Origin: Apiotrichum sp. Y4204
Lineage: Eukaryota > Basidiomycota > Tremellomycetes > Trichosporonales > Trichosporonaceae
Reading direction: 5' to 3'
Assembly: GCA_025531455.1 (NCBI GenBank)
Contig: JAMYHL010000076.1
Location: 62,001 to 126,000 of the forward strand
DNA length: 64,000 nt
The notes beneath the pieces are model-generated. The model worked only from the letters and a program-made list of their open reading frames with translations. It did no database searches and was not told the origin of the DNA. Numbering within the stretch: position 1 is the stretch's first letter; each line of letters begins with the position of its first letter. This document shows positions 46,025 to 55,064 of this stretch, piece after piece. The translations under genes and the position numbers were made by a program.

Positions 46025-49000
46025 ATGCCTCCATCGGCAGCTCGACCGTCATGGAGCTCCCTCACGGCCCGTGTCCCGTCGCCGCGGCGCGTGTGGCAGT
46101 GGATTGGAGTTGCCTGCATTGCTTCACTTCTGGTCGTCACGCTGCAGCATTTCGTGAGTCTTCCTCCAGTTTCCAGATTCCAGCGCACGAAAATCCTGCT
46201 TGGTGCCTTGGTCGATCTTCCGTAACAGATAACAGGCGGAGATCTGACGTCCCAGAACCTGCGGCGACCGTCCTACCAGCCGGCATGGACGCCTGACCTG
46301 ATAAACGTCCCTTCAGTGCATCACGACCTCGACGAGGCGTATGGGGGAGACTTCGTCCGGACACGGACCAAGGGTCGCGTCCTCATCACGGGCGGCGGCG
46401 GCATGATCGGTGGGCATTCCCCCCTGTCCAGACTTTAACCAGCAGGCAAGCAGGTGGTTGCGCGTCTCCTGTCGACCGGCACGCCAATCACGGTGCTGGA
46501 CACGATATTCTACGACGACGAGGTCGACGCGCTGCGCAAAGCGTACCCAAAAGCATCGGCCAAGCTGCGCATCGTGCACGGCGACATCCGCGACAGCCTC
46601 AAGCTCAAGGAGGCGATGACAACCGACGTGGTCGGCGTGATCAACCTCGCGGCCGTGTCGCGCGTGCTCTGGTGTCTCGAGAACGAGGCTGACTGCATGG
46701 ACGTCAATGTCCGTGGGGCGGAGAAGGTTATTGAGGCACTCAAGAGCGGGTGGTTCATTCAGGCCAGCTCGCGAGAGGTGCGTGTAGACAAGCACCGAGC
46801 TGACATCAGGTATACGGCAAGCAGCACCATCTGCCTGTGCCCGAGAAGGCGCGCCCCAACCCCGCGAATGTGTATGGCGAGTCCAAGGCTAGGGCTGAGG
46901 CAGCGCTCAAGAAACACTTCCTCCAGGTGACTGGGAACGGGGACAAGAAGCTCAATGTCGCGTTCCTACGCTTCTCCAACGTCTATGGCTCCGCGGCCGA
47001 CCACCGTGAGCGCCTTATCCCTGCGATCATGACCAATGCGCTATCGCACCGTCCCATCCAGATTGTTGGGGGCAACCAAGATGTGGGTACCCAGGTAGGA
47101 CCAGCTGACCCAACAGCTTGACATGGTCTACATCGGCGACGTTGTCAACGCCATCGCACTGGCCGTGAACCGCCTGAACCAAATGAACCAGGAGGGCTCT
47201 TTCGGAACGCTCGATGCATTCAACATTGGCACTGACAAGTCGACGTCCGCGATGGCATTGATCCGCAAGATCCTGTGGCTCACCAACTCGTCCTCGCCGA
47301 TCCAAACCCTTCCGGGAGACAACCGCTTCCCGGACAAGTATGTTGGCGACACCAACCATGCTAGCTCTGTTCTGGGCTTCACGGCGCGAGTCGGCATCGA
47401 CGAGGGTCTTCACCGCCTAGCAACGGCATACATCTCTGAGACGCGCGACTACCTCAGTGCGAAGAGGGAGTCGCTTGGGTGCGATAAGCCCAAAAAGTAC
47501 TCTTCCAGTGACCTGCTCGCGCTGGACGGCTGCTCGGGCATTCTCACCGCCGAATCCGACGGGCAGGCGTTCCACGCCTTCTTTGAAGAAGGCAAGGACG
47601 GAAAGCCGGACAAGTGGGGATGGCGCGACGAGGATGAGCCCCAGCCGTGGGACTTTACGATCAAGAAGCAGGGCTTTAACCAGGTCCTCCTGAGCCTGAA
47701 GCGCGAGCTCAAGGAGGGACATTCCGTTGCGTTCGAGGTTCCCAAACCCGGACAAATCCTGCACAGTGATAAGAAGTTTATTGCGAAGATCGAGCCGTCG
47801 ACGGGCTATCTCTCACTGTCCATTGCGTCCACTGGCGCAGCCCTTGAGCCATGGGAACCTCTGCCACCTCCTGGTCGCCGCGACCTCAAATCATACGCCA
47901 AGCAGAGTACCCAGTATCGCTTCCGCATCACTCCCTTCTGCTGCGCGGACAAACCGACCCCATGGCCCTTCTTCCGCGACGACCCCCTTGCCTCTGGTAT
48001 CCTTGACATGAGGACGGAGACGATCCGTCCATTCAACGCGTCGCAGATTGGGGTCTTGTGCCAGCGTCTATCTGCAGCGGAGCAGCTGGCTGTGACGCGC
48101 CTCGACCGCATGAAGCACGAGCCACGTCCGATTCAGCTTCAAGAGGCAAAACTCCCCACCGGCCGACCCGCGGACTGGCGTGTCCGCAAGCTGGACATCT
48201 GCACCAACCTGTGTGACCACCCGACAGTGTGCGTCGACACTGGCTCCTGTGCATGCGGGCAGTCGTCGTGCGTCCCCCGTCCCCGCTTCCCGTTTGCAGC
48301 GTACGCCAACCTCCCCGGTCTATCGTATCCGGCACCCAAGATCGATTGGGAGGACATTACCGCCAACGACCCCGCCGCGCTCGTGGCACAGGTGGAGAAG
48401 GCGTCGTGGCTCAATGTCCTTCGCCCACAGGCACGGAGATATCTCTCCCGCAAGCCCGACTTCCCCGAGGTCGCTATGGCTCCCGTCCCCGACGATGTGG
48501 AGAAGGATAAGGCGAGCGATCCCGACAAGTACCAACGCGTCCAGACCGAGTGGCACGGCTGCTTCTCGGCAGACAATGTCATGGAGCGCGGCGCGAAGGC
48601 CGTCGCGAAGAACTACAACAACAAAAAGTCTATGGTTTTCCTTCCCTACTACGCATACAATGGAGGGCAGCGGGTGAGTTGCCAAAGTGTACCCGTTCTA
48701 ACTCTCAGTTCCCCGAAGTTCCACCATGGGTGCAGAATGGCCTGAAAGGTTTCCCAAAGGATATCGACGTAGCGGACGTGCTCATGCCGTTTACCTTTGA
48801 CTGGGGACGGTGCAACACGATACTGCACAACCTCTACCGCGTGCGCCAGTTCAGCTCGACGCCAAAGGAGATTGAGCGCGCGTCGACATGGGCGCCGATG
48901 GGCGACCTCAACTCGCCTTGCTACTTTATGGACCAGGACATTGTCATCCCCCCGCGCACCTGTCTCCAGGAGGACCTGCGCAAGGTGTTTGGCAACATTG

Positions 49001-49602
49001 CGAATGTCAAGCCGTCGCGCCAACGCAGTATTCTCGTCACATTCAAGGGATCCCCGAACGGCGCGGGGTCCAGCGTCAGACAGAAGATTGTCTGCGAGCG
49101 GCCCTTCAAGAACATCCACGGGAAACTGTTCGGGGCCAACACCAAGCAGCGGTACTGGGGCCAGCTCAAGCCCGGCGCAGACTACATGGACACAATCGGG
49201 GACACGGTGTTCTGTCCCCTGCCCCGCGGGACGACCGGTTGGGCCACGCGTACATCGGACGTCATCTATGCGTGGGTTATTCGAGGAAATCTGATACTAA
49301 CCCGCAGTGGCTGCATCCCCGTGCTCCTAGGCGACCAGACGCACCACCCCTTCTGGGACATGCTCGACTGGTCCAAGTTTTCAGTAACGATCCCAGACTA
49401 CGAGGTGCAGAACCTCGAGGCCATACTGCTCTCGTACTCGTGGGCAGAGGTACAGGCCATGCAGACCAGCCTCATGCTTGTACGCGACGCGTTCCTCTAC
49501 CCCGCCGAGGGCGATGAGGCGGGGCTCAAGGCCGAGCGGGGGCCGTTCTACTTTGCCATCCACGCCGCACACCTCCTCAAGCAGACCAAGTTCCCGGTTT
49601 AG
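46025..49602 (+). CDS. nucleotide-sugar epimerase / EGF-like / exostosin GT47 fusion
   Basis: This is a predicted 1,100-residue type II membrane protein in seven exons: 46025-46153, 46256-46409, 46446-46777, 46810-47082, 47117-48673, 48709-49271 and 49308-49602. Introns are 102, 36, 32, 34, 35 and 36 nt. Residues 27-42 form a signal anchor, so the rest should face the Golgi lumen. Residues about 83-400 are an extended SDR (epimerase/dehydratase) domain: RVLITGGGGMIG binds NAD(P), SSREVYG supplies Ser, and Tyr227-x3-Lys231 (YGESK) is catalytic. Residues about 410-650 are not recognised. A Cys-rich EGF-like stretch (CTNLCDHPTVC...CACGQSSC) lies at about 657-685. Residues about 770-1090 are an exostosin (GT47) domain with FLPYYAYNGGQRFPE, FKGSPNGAG and the splice-restored VIYAGCIPVLLGDQ. 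It probably makes or interconverts a nucleotide sugar and transfers it to a surface glycan; donor and acceptor are unknown. Confidence 0.88.
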
Positions 49603-49736
49603 ATAGAGGCCCTCCCTGGCCTGAACAGTCCTCCTTTTCACACTGTTCTTTGTATTATTATTCACTATCACTCCATCAGGTGTCAACAATGCATTGCATT
49701 TCCGAAATCGCACTTCTCATTTTGAAACGTCTCTTT

Positions 49737-51951
49737 TCAGAGAACCACCCAGTCACTGTCCGCATCAGCGTCGACAGGCGGCGGGCGCACCTCGGTGACA
49801 TGCTCGCGCACAACAGCCATAACCTGGCGCAGGGCGACGAGCGTCTCCTCGTCGTGGCCGATATACGATACGAGCTGGAGACACAGCGGGGCCTGGAGTG
49901 AGCACCAAATCAAGTATAAGTATACTCACGCCATGCGCCGTCTCGGGATCATACGTCTTCCAAATCTCCCTCTCCTTGTCGTTGCGCGCCTTCCCTTCCT
50001 CGGCCTCATCGCCCGCCCGCACATGCTGCCCAGTAGGGAACACGGCAGCGGGGTAGTCGACGAGGTTCCAGAACGACGTATAGTTCCAGTACTTTGCAGT
50101 CTGGAGTTTCGGCGCCGGCGTAGGCCCAACAGGGGAGAGCACGGCATCTACCCCCACCGCGGCCCAGTGCGCCGCGAACGCGAGCCGGAACTCGTCCCGC
50201 TCCGCCGTCATCTAAAATAAGCACGGATACAGAAGTGTAATAACCACCTTTAGGACCTCGGAAAGCGGCGGCGCGCGGCCCTTGAACCCGCCCTCGTCGA
50301 TGATCCACCGCGTGAGCGGGAGCACGGGCTCGCCGCTCGCCGCGCACTGCGCGAGAATCCCCGCGCCCCCGTCCGCGGCAAAGTACAGCCGGCGCTGCCG
50401 TCAGCTCTGATGCGATAGGCGTTTGCGTTATACCCACGATGATGTCCCACGCCTCGGCGGCTCGGAATGGCGGGAACTCGACAATCTCAAAGTCGTCGTT
50501 CTCCCGCAGCGCCGCGACGACGGTATCCAGTGCGCGCCGGACCGGCGAGACGGGACGCACGACGCCGTCGTCGGCTAGCACGCCGATGCGGAGCTTGCGT
50601 TTCGCGGCGAGAGGGTTCCAGGGCCGGAAGTGGCAGCTGGGTGTTAGCACATCACCATGTCTCATCTCTCCGCCGTGTTAACTGCCATTCTGTTCACGAG
50701 TCTCTCGTTCTCCACGCCCCTCGCCCCTTCCGCGGCGTCCTCGATGCCGAAAAAGGTGGCATGGGAGGAACTGAATCCTCTTTTGACGAGAGTGGGATTC
50801 GAACCCACGTCCGAAGACTGCGGAGGTTGCTACACCTTAACACAGCGCCTTAGACCGCTCGGCCATCTCGCCGGTCACGATGGCGTGCGGCGCGGCGATC
50901 CGCGGCGATTCAGGCCGATTGACGTGTGATTGACGATGGCGAACAAGCCCCCCACCCGCTCTGCCCTCTTCCACTCACCTCGGGTCCGTGCGCCACGGCT
51001 CGCTGTGCGAGATGATCCGCATGAAGAGCTCGAGGTCGTCCTCGTGCCGCGCCATCGGGCCCGGCGTGCCGAGGATGGTCTCGCAGCCTGGGGGGTCGCC
51101 TGGTTCCTCTATGCCGAGATACGGAATCCGGCCGACAGAGGGCTTGAACGCAAAGATCCCGCCGGCTGCTGCGGGCTTTCGTCAGCGCTTGCAAGTATCT
51201 TTACGTACCGAGCGCACACTGCCGCCTATATCTGTCCCCACGCCGAGGGGACTTCCCCGCATGCCCAGTAGCGCGCCCTCGCCGCCCGAGCTCCCGCCTG
51301 CCGTTAGACGGCGGTTGCGCGGACACACCGTCGTCCCGAGGTAGTTTGCCGTTTCGAGGTGCATGATTGCCTGGGGATTCATTGTTTCTTGCGTGAGAGA
51401 GGCACTTTGATTCGTTACTTACTGCAGTAGAACACCGCACCGGCATCGCGCAGCGCCTTGACGAGGAGCGCGTCGTCCTCGGCCACGCTCTTCCCCACGA
51501 GCGCGAGAAACCCACTTGGCGTATCGTGCCCTTTGACAGAAATATGGTCCTTGATACTAACCGGCACGCCGTGGAGTGGTCCAACAACCTCGCCTGTGCG
51601 CTTGTACTGCTCATCAAGTTCCTTTGCGCGCGCGATCGCCTCGTCGACAAACAGCTCCACGAGGCAGTTGGTCGCCTGCTGCGCGACAGCCGCGGCCTTG
51701 CAGTAAGCGCGGGTTACGTCCTCGGCGGAAAGTGCGCCATGTGCAATTTTCCGCTGGAGAGAGTGAGCGGAACACTTTACGATCTCCAGTTCGCGATCGG
51801 AGAGAATCCCACTCGACTCCAACAACCCCGTCGAGTCCGTTGGGAGGTCGCCGCTGAGCCGCCACGGTTTCGGGATGCCCGCGTCGCGCGCGGCCGCTGC
51901 CTTGTCTGCCTTGTCTTTCCACGAGGGCCGAAAGAGGTCGAAGATGTTCAT
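49737..51951 (-). CDS. acetamidase-type amidase (amidase signature family)
   Basis: This is a predicted 562-residue fungal amidase hydrolysing an amide to acid and ammonia. Seven exons on the minus strand are 51951-51423, 51387-51209, 51175-50979, 50636-50438, 50394-50248, 50211-49930 and 49892-49737. Introns are 35, 33, 342, 43, 36 and 37 nt. The Ser-cisSer-Lys triad is visible as VSIKDH (Lys134), TAGGSSGGEGA (Ser210) and GTDIGGSVRSPAA (Ser234, completed by splicing a 33-nt intron). KLRIGVLADDGVV, the RRLYFAADGGAG segment and the HGAPLCLQLV end match fungal AmdS-like enzymes. Start: an upstream in-frame ATG at 52059 would add 36 residues without family similarity. I prefer ATG 51951 (MNIFDLFRPSWKDKA), since relatives begin near the S-W motif. 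Intron 3 is exceptional in size because it holds a tRNA gene. It converges with the epimerase-exostosin gene 134 bases away. Confidence 0.93.
50784..50872 (-). tRNA. tRNA-Leu(AAG) with an 11-nt intron, nested in amidase intron 3
   Basis: Read on the minus strand, the gene starts GGCGAGATGGCCGAGCGG and ends CCCACTCTCGTCA. The acceptor stem is GGCGAGA/TCTCGTC (one G-U). The D-arm is GCCGAGCGGTCTAAGGC, the T-arm GTGGG-TTCGAAT-CCCAC, and the discriminator A. The anticodon stem is CTGTG/CGCAG with loop TTAAGG...C, giving anticodon AAG. The loop is interrupted after position 37 by about 11 nt (TGTAGCAACCT), the canonical place for tRNA introns. A short variable arm GTC-TTCG-GAC follows. The A box and B box (GGTTCGAATCC) are both good. 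It lies wholly inside the 342-nt third intron of the amidase gene, on the same strand. Exact intron ends are inferred from stem pairing. Confidence 0.93.
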
Positions 51952-52396
51952 GATGGTTTGAGCAATGTCGAGTACTGAGTTGGCACTTTGCACGAGTTGA
52001 CTTGTCGTCTTGGTCGCCTGCCTTCGGTCTCTGGATGTGGATTCTTGCGATGACCTCATGATCACGTGGGTCAGTTGCAGTCAAGATGCGGGTAATATGG
52101 AGATGTTACAGCAGTAGAACGCAACAACAACAAATGCTTGCTCCGTTCCAATTGCTCCGACATGCAGTTAGAATAGTTCCCAAGAGCTCGATGTCGATCC
52201 CCGCTCATTCTGATGATGATCTGATGATCTCGAGAGATAGTAACTGGCGACGATCAGCCTTCTCCCGGCGATCCTGGCGATCCTCCACTTCGGCCACCTC
52301 GAGATCGGCGGATATCCGAAATTTTCGTGACGTCGTCTAGCGTTCCAGTCTCGTGTTGACATTTTCCGTCCATCCCACAATCCCACGCCTACCAGG
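51952..52396. other. divergent promoter region, amidase / methyltransferase
   Basis: About 445 bases between two divergent starts. It contains the alternative upstream amidase ATG at 52059. A GATC/GATG-rich stretch near 52,210-52,270 is seen. No separate gene. Confidence 0.5.
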
Positions 52397-53696
52397 ATGT
52401 ACTGGTATCTCTCGTTCCTCCGGCCTCCGCCAATCTCCCTCGCGCTCCCATCCGACGGCGTGGTGATCACGCCACAGGTCGCGAATGACCTGCGGACAGA
52501 GTGAGTCAAAGTCACAGCCTCGAGTTGAGCTGCAATGTATTGACTCTTCACAGACTGCGGGACACGCCCACGCCGATACAGTACACCTGGCAGCGCCTGG
52601 CCCCCTCCCTCGGAAAACCGACTGCCGCAGCGGACCTTACGACGTTCGCACCCCCAGCATCGACGTACCGCCCCATAACTGTCCCGCTGCCCCGCGCCGC
52701 ACGGCCAGGGGAGCAGTGGCGGCTGGGGCTGTTCTCCGCGCCGGCAAGTGGGCCGGGGAGCATCCCGCTCCTGGAGCTGAGTGCTGATCCGGGGGTTCTT
52801 GGTGTGTGGAGCGAGGGCATCGAGCTGAAAGCTGCCCCGTCGACGGGGGGGCCGGTGCGCGGTGTTGGTGGGGAGAATAGGAAAGAGAAGGGGAGGGATA
52901 AGGAGTTGAAAGGGAAGAAGGACAAGGAGAAGGAGAAGGAAAAGAAGCGCGACGATACGCCGAAGCAGAGCCGGATCACGCGCGCGTGGCCTACCCCGCG
53001 GGGCGAGCTGCGGCTTGTGGAGCAGACAAGCTTCGATCTCGACAAGGTGTGTGGGTAGAGAGACGGGGCTAACAGACAGAAAGTGTGGGACTCGGGACTT
53101 GCGCTGGCGTCATGGCTCTGGCGATATCTCGCTGGAACGAAGGCGCACCCGGATTCAGAGGCGCGTGCAGTGCTGTCCCTACTGCAACCCGAGGCCGCGG
53201 TGCTTGAGCTCGGGAGCGGGACGGGCCTGGTGGCTATTGCGCTTGCACAGATCCATGAGAGCCGGGAGGGAGAGAGGGGGACGATTACAGCCACGGACCT
53301 CGCGAGCGCGCTCGAGATCATGGAGGAGAACATTGCGTACAACTCTGTCGATGTCGCTGCGCGCGTGCTTGATTGGGACGCGGCCCTACCCGCGTGGGTA
53401 GAGGAGGAGTGGCCGCGGGTGGTGATGTGAGTCGGAGCTGGAGGTATCTAGCTGACGATAGTGCGGCGGACGTCACGTACAACACGGCGTCCTTCCCCGC
53501 CCTTGTGCGCACCCTCTCAGCACTTCTGAAGGGGGACACGCCGCTGCTGCTCGCATACAAGCAGCGCGACGCGGGCGAGCGCGATCTGTGGCGCATGCTC
53601 GAGGAGGAGGGGATACAGGCGCATCACGTCGATACCGTGCAGGGTGCCGAGGAGGTCGGCGAGACCGAAGTGTGGGTCATGCGCCGGAGTCGGTAG
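52397..53696 (+). CDS. family-16 SAM-dependent protein methyltransferase
   Basis: This is a predicted 392-residue class I methyltransferase of the METTL21/EFM-like group (Methyltransf_16). Exons are 52397-52500, 52554-53046, 53080-53426 and 53462-53696; introns are 53, 33 and 35 nt. The N-terminus MYWYLSFLRPPP and a Pro/Gly-rich segment precede a Lys-rich insert of about 30 residues (KEKGRDKELKGKKDKEKEKE) around residue 145-175. The catalytic part begins LDKKVWDSGLALASWLW, a typical family motif. It continues with the SAM loop VLELGSGTGLVAIALA (Gly244-Gly248), the acidic strand ITATDLA, and the post-motif ADVTYNTASFPALVRTL, restored by splicing. Relatives methylate lysines of translation factors or other proteins. 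The precise target is unknown. The C-terminus (VQGAEEVGETEVWVMRRSR) is intact. Confidence 0.9.
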
Positions 53697-53820
53697 ATGA
53701 TAGCTTGTGCATTGCATGTCATGGCATTAGTATTGTGCACCGTCTCGGATGCGCCAGCGATCACTGAAGTTCCCACCACTGCGCCACTGCACAGACCAAC
53801 TGCATAAACGTCCAAGCTAC

Positions 53821-53848
53821 CATCTACCATCTACCATCTACCATCTAC
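53821..53848. repeat. microsatellite (CATCTAC)4 over a stop codon
   Basis: Four perfect 7-bp units CATCTAC. The last unit contributes the CTA that is the minus-strand TAG stop of the Gly-rich gene. Slippage in units upstream of the stop would not change the protein, but loss of the last unit would. Confidence 0.85.
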
Positions 53849-54482
53849 CAGTTCCCCGGCCCGCCGCCGCCGTACGCCGACACGGGCGCCTGGAAGGGGT
53901 ACGCGTTGGGATTCTCGGGCTCGACAAAGAGCGTGTCGCAGTGCACGCAGCGCATCTCGTTGCGGCGCTGCGGGCCGGTCGTCTTGGCCGCTTTGCCGCT
54001 GTTGCTCGTGGTCGTACTCGTGCTCGCGCTGGCAGTGACGCGCGTGTATCCCCACCCGTCGTCGTCATTGTTGCCGTTTCCATCTCCATTTCCACTTCCC
54101 TCGCCGTTCCCATTCCTCCCCCACCCGTTCCCTCCGTATCCTCCAGCCCCACCTCCGCGTCCCCTCCCTCCCCGGCCATTCCCCCACCGCCGCCCGCGCC
54201 AGTGCCGCGGATCCGTCGGATCCTCCTTCCACTGATTATGGGTCGCCTTGCGACTCGCGTGGATGCTCGTGCTGAGGTCCTGGTGAATGGGGTGTTGGCG
54301 GTTCGGGCGCTGTTCGGGCTCCTTGCGCCGGCGGCGGGGAGGCGGCGAGTCGCTGTCGTCGTCAAGCGCGGGTATCACGGGCTGGAAGTCGCATTCGCCT
54401 ATATCTGTTAAAAGGGCTTTGGAGGGGACTTACGGCCGGCGTTCTCCCCGTCTTCGTCGCCTTTGCAGATGGTAGTGGGCAT
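53845..54482 (-). CDS. small Gly/Asn-rich protein with a CxxC motif
   Basis: This is a predicted 200-residue protein from two exons on the minus strand, 54482-54434 and 54398-53845. The intron is 35 nt; an alternative acceptor 6 bases earlier would add two residues. The N-terminus is MPTTICKGDEDGENAGRECD, then an acidic/Pro/Arg segment (ALDDDSDSPPPRRRRKEPEQ). A strongly low-complexity Gly/Asn/Arg stretch follows (GRRWGNGRGGRGRGGGAGGY and NGEGSGNGDGNGNN), then a Ser/Thr run. It ends with MRCVHCDTLFVEPENPNAYP. That Cys-x2-Cys plus Cys6 and Cys19 near the N-terminus could form a metal site; this is speculation. RGG-like repeats suggest RNA binding. I do not recognise a family. Codon bias and the splice site support a real gene. 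It converges with the methyltransferase gene 148 bases away. Confidence 0.7.
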
Positions 54483-55064
54483 GTTGTGTGAGAGGAAGTG
54501 AGAGGAAGGAGAGGAAGGTGGGTTCTCAATGCGGGAGAAAGAGTGACAGATGCAAAGGTGATAGAAGGGTCGTCAATGAAAAGTGCGTTTACTGCTGTCA
54601 ATGCAGGATGTGTCTCTTGCGTGTCTTGAGGAGAGATAGACACACAAAGCTCTGTCGAACAATAGAGACAAAGTGTGTGTGTGTTCTCGAAGTGTAATGT
54701 GTGTGGACGCGCCGCGATTCCTGTGTCTGTCGTTGGGCACCGGAAAATCGTCGGATAAATGTGATTACAATGACGCACACCATCTGTCCCCTGACCATGC
54801 ACTTCTTTTGATCTCAGTTCTCTGATCCAGGCGCCTGTAGTCTACAGTTGCTATTGCCAAGAAGCACGAAGTTCGACATCGCTGAACAATATTCCGTAGC
54901 TTCTCCACACCCACTCAACGACTGACTCCACTGCCTTGCCCCCGGGCACCCTAGACCCCAGACCCAGACCCCACAGCAAACGGGTATAATGCATGATCGT
55001 GTGACAATTAGAGCCAGCGCCCCTTCTATACCTCCCTGGTCGTGTGTCGTGAGTGTGTCTTCGC
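54483..55064. other. intergenic: Gly-rich gene promoter and VPS1 3' flank
   Basis: 582 bases between two minus-strand genes. There are TG/AC-rich segments near 54,640-54,710. No exon is supported. Confidence 0.55.

Noticed and set aside
51952..52065. N-terminal extension of the amidase
   Set aside because: An in-frame ATG at 52059 is possible, but the added 36 residues have no amidase similarity and family members start near the S-W motif. Kept only as an alternative.
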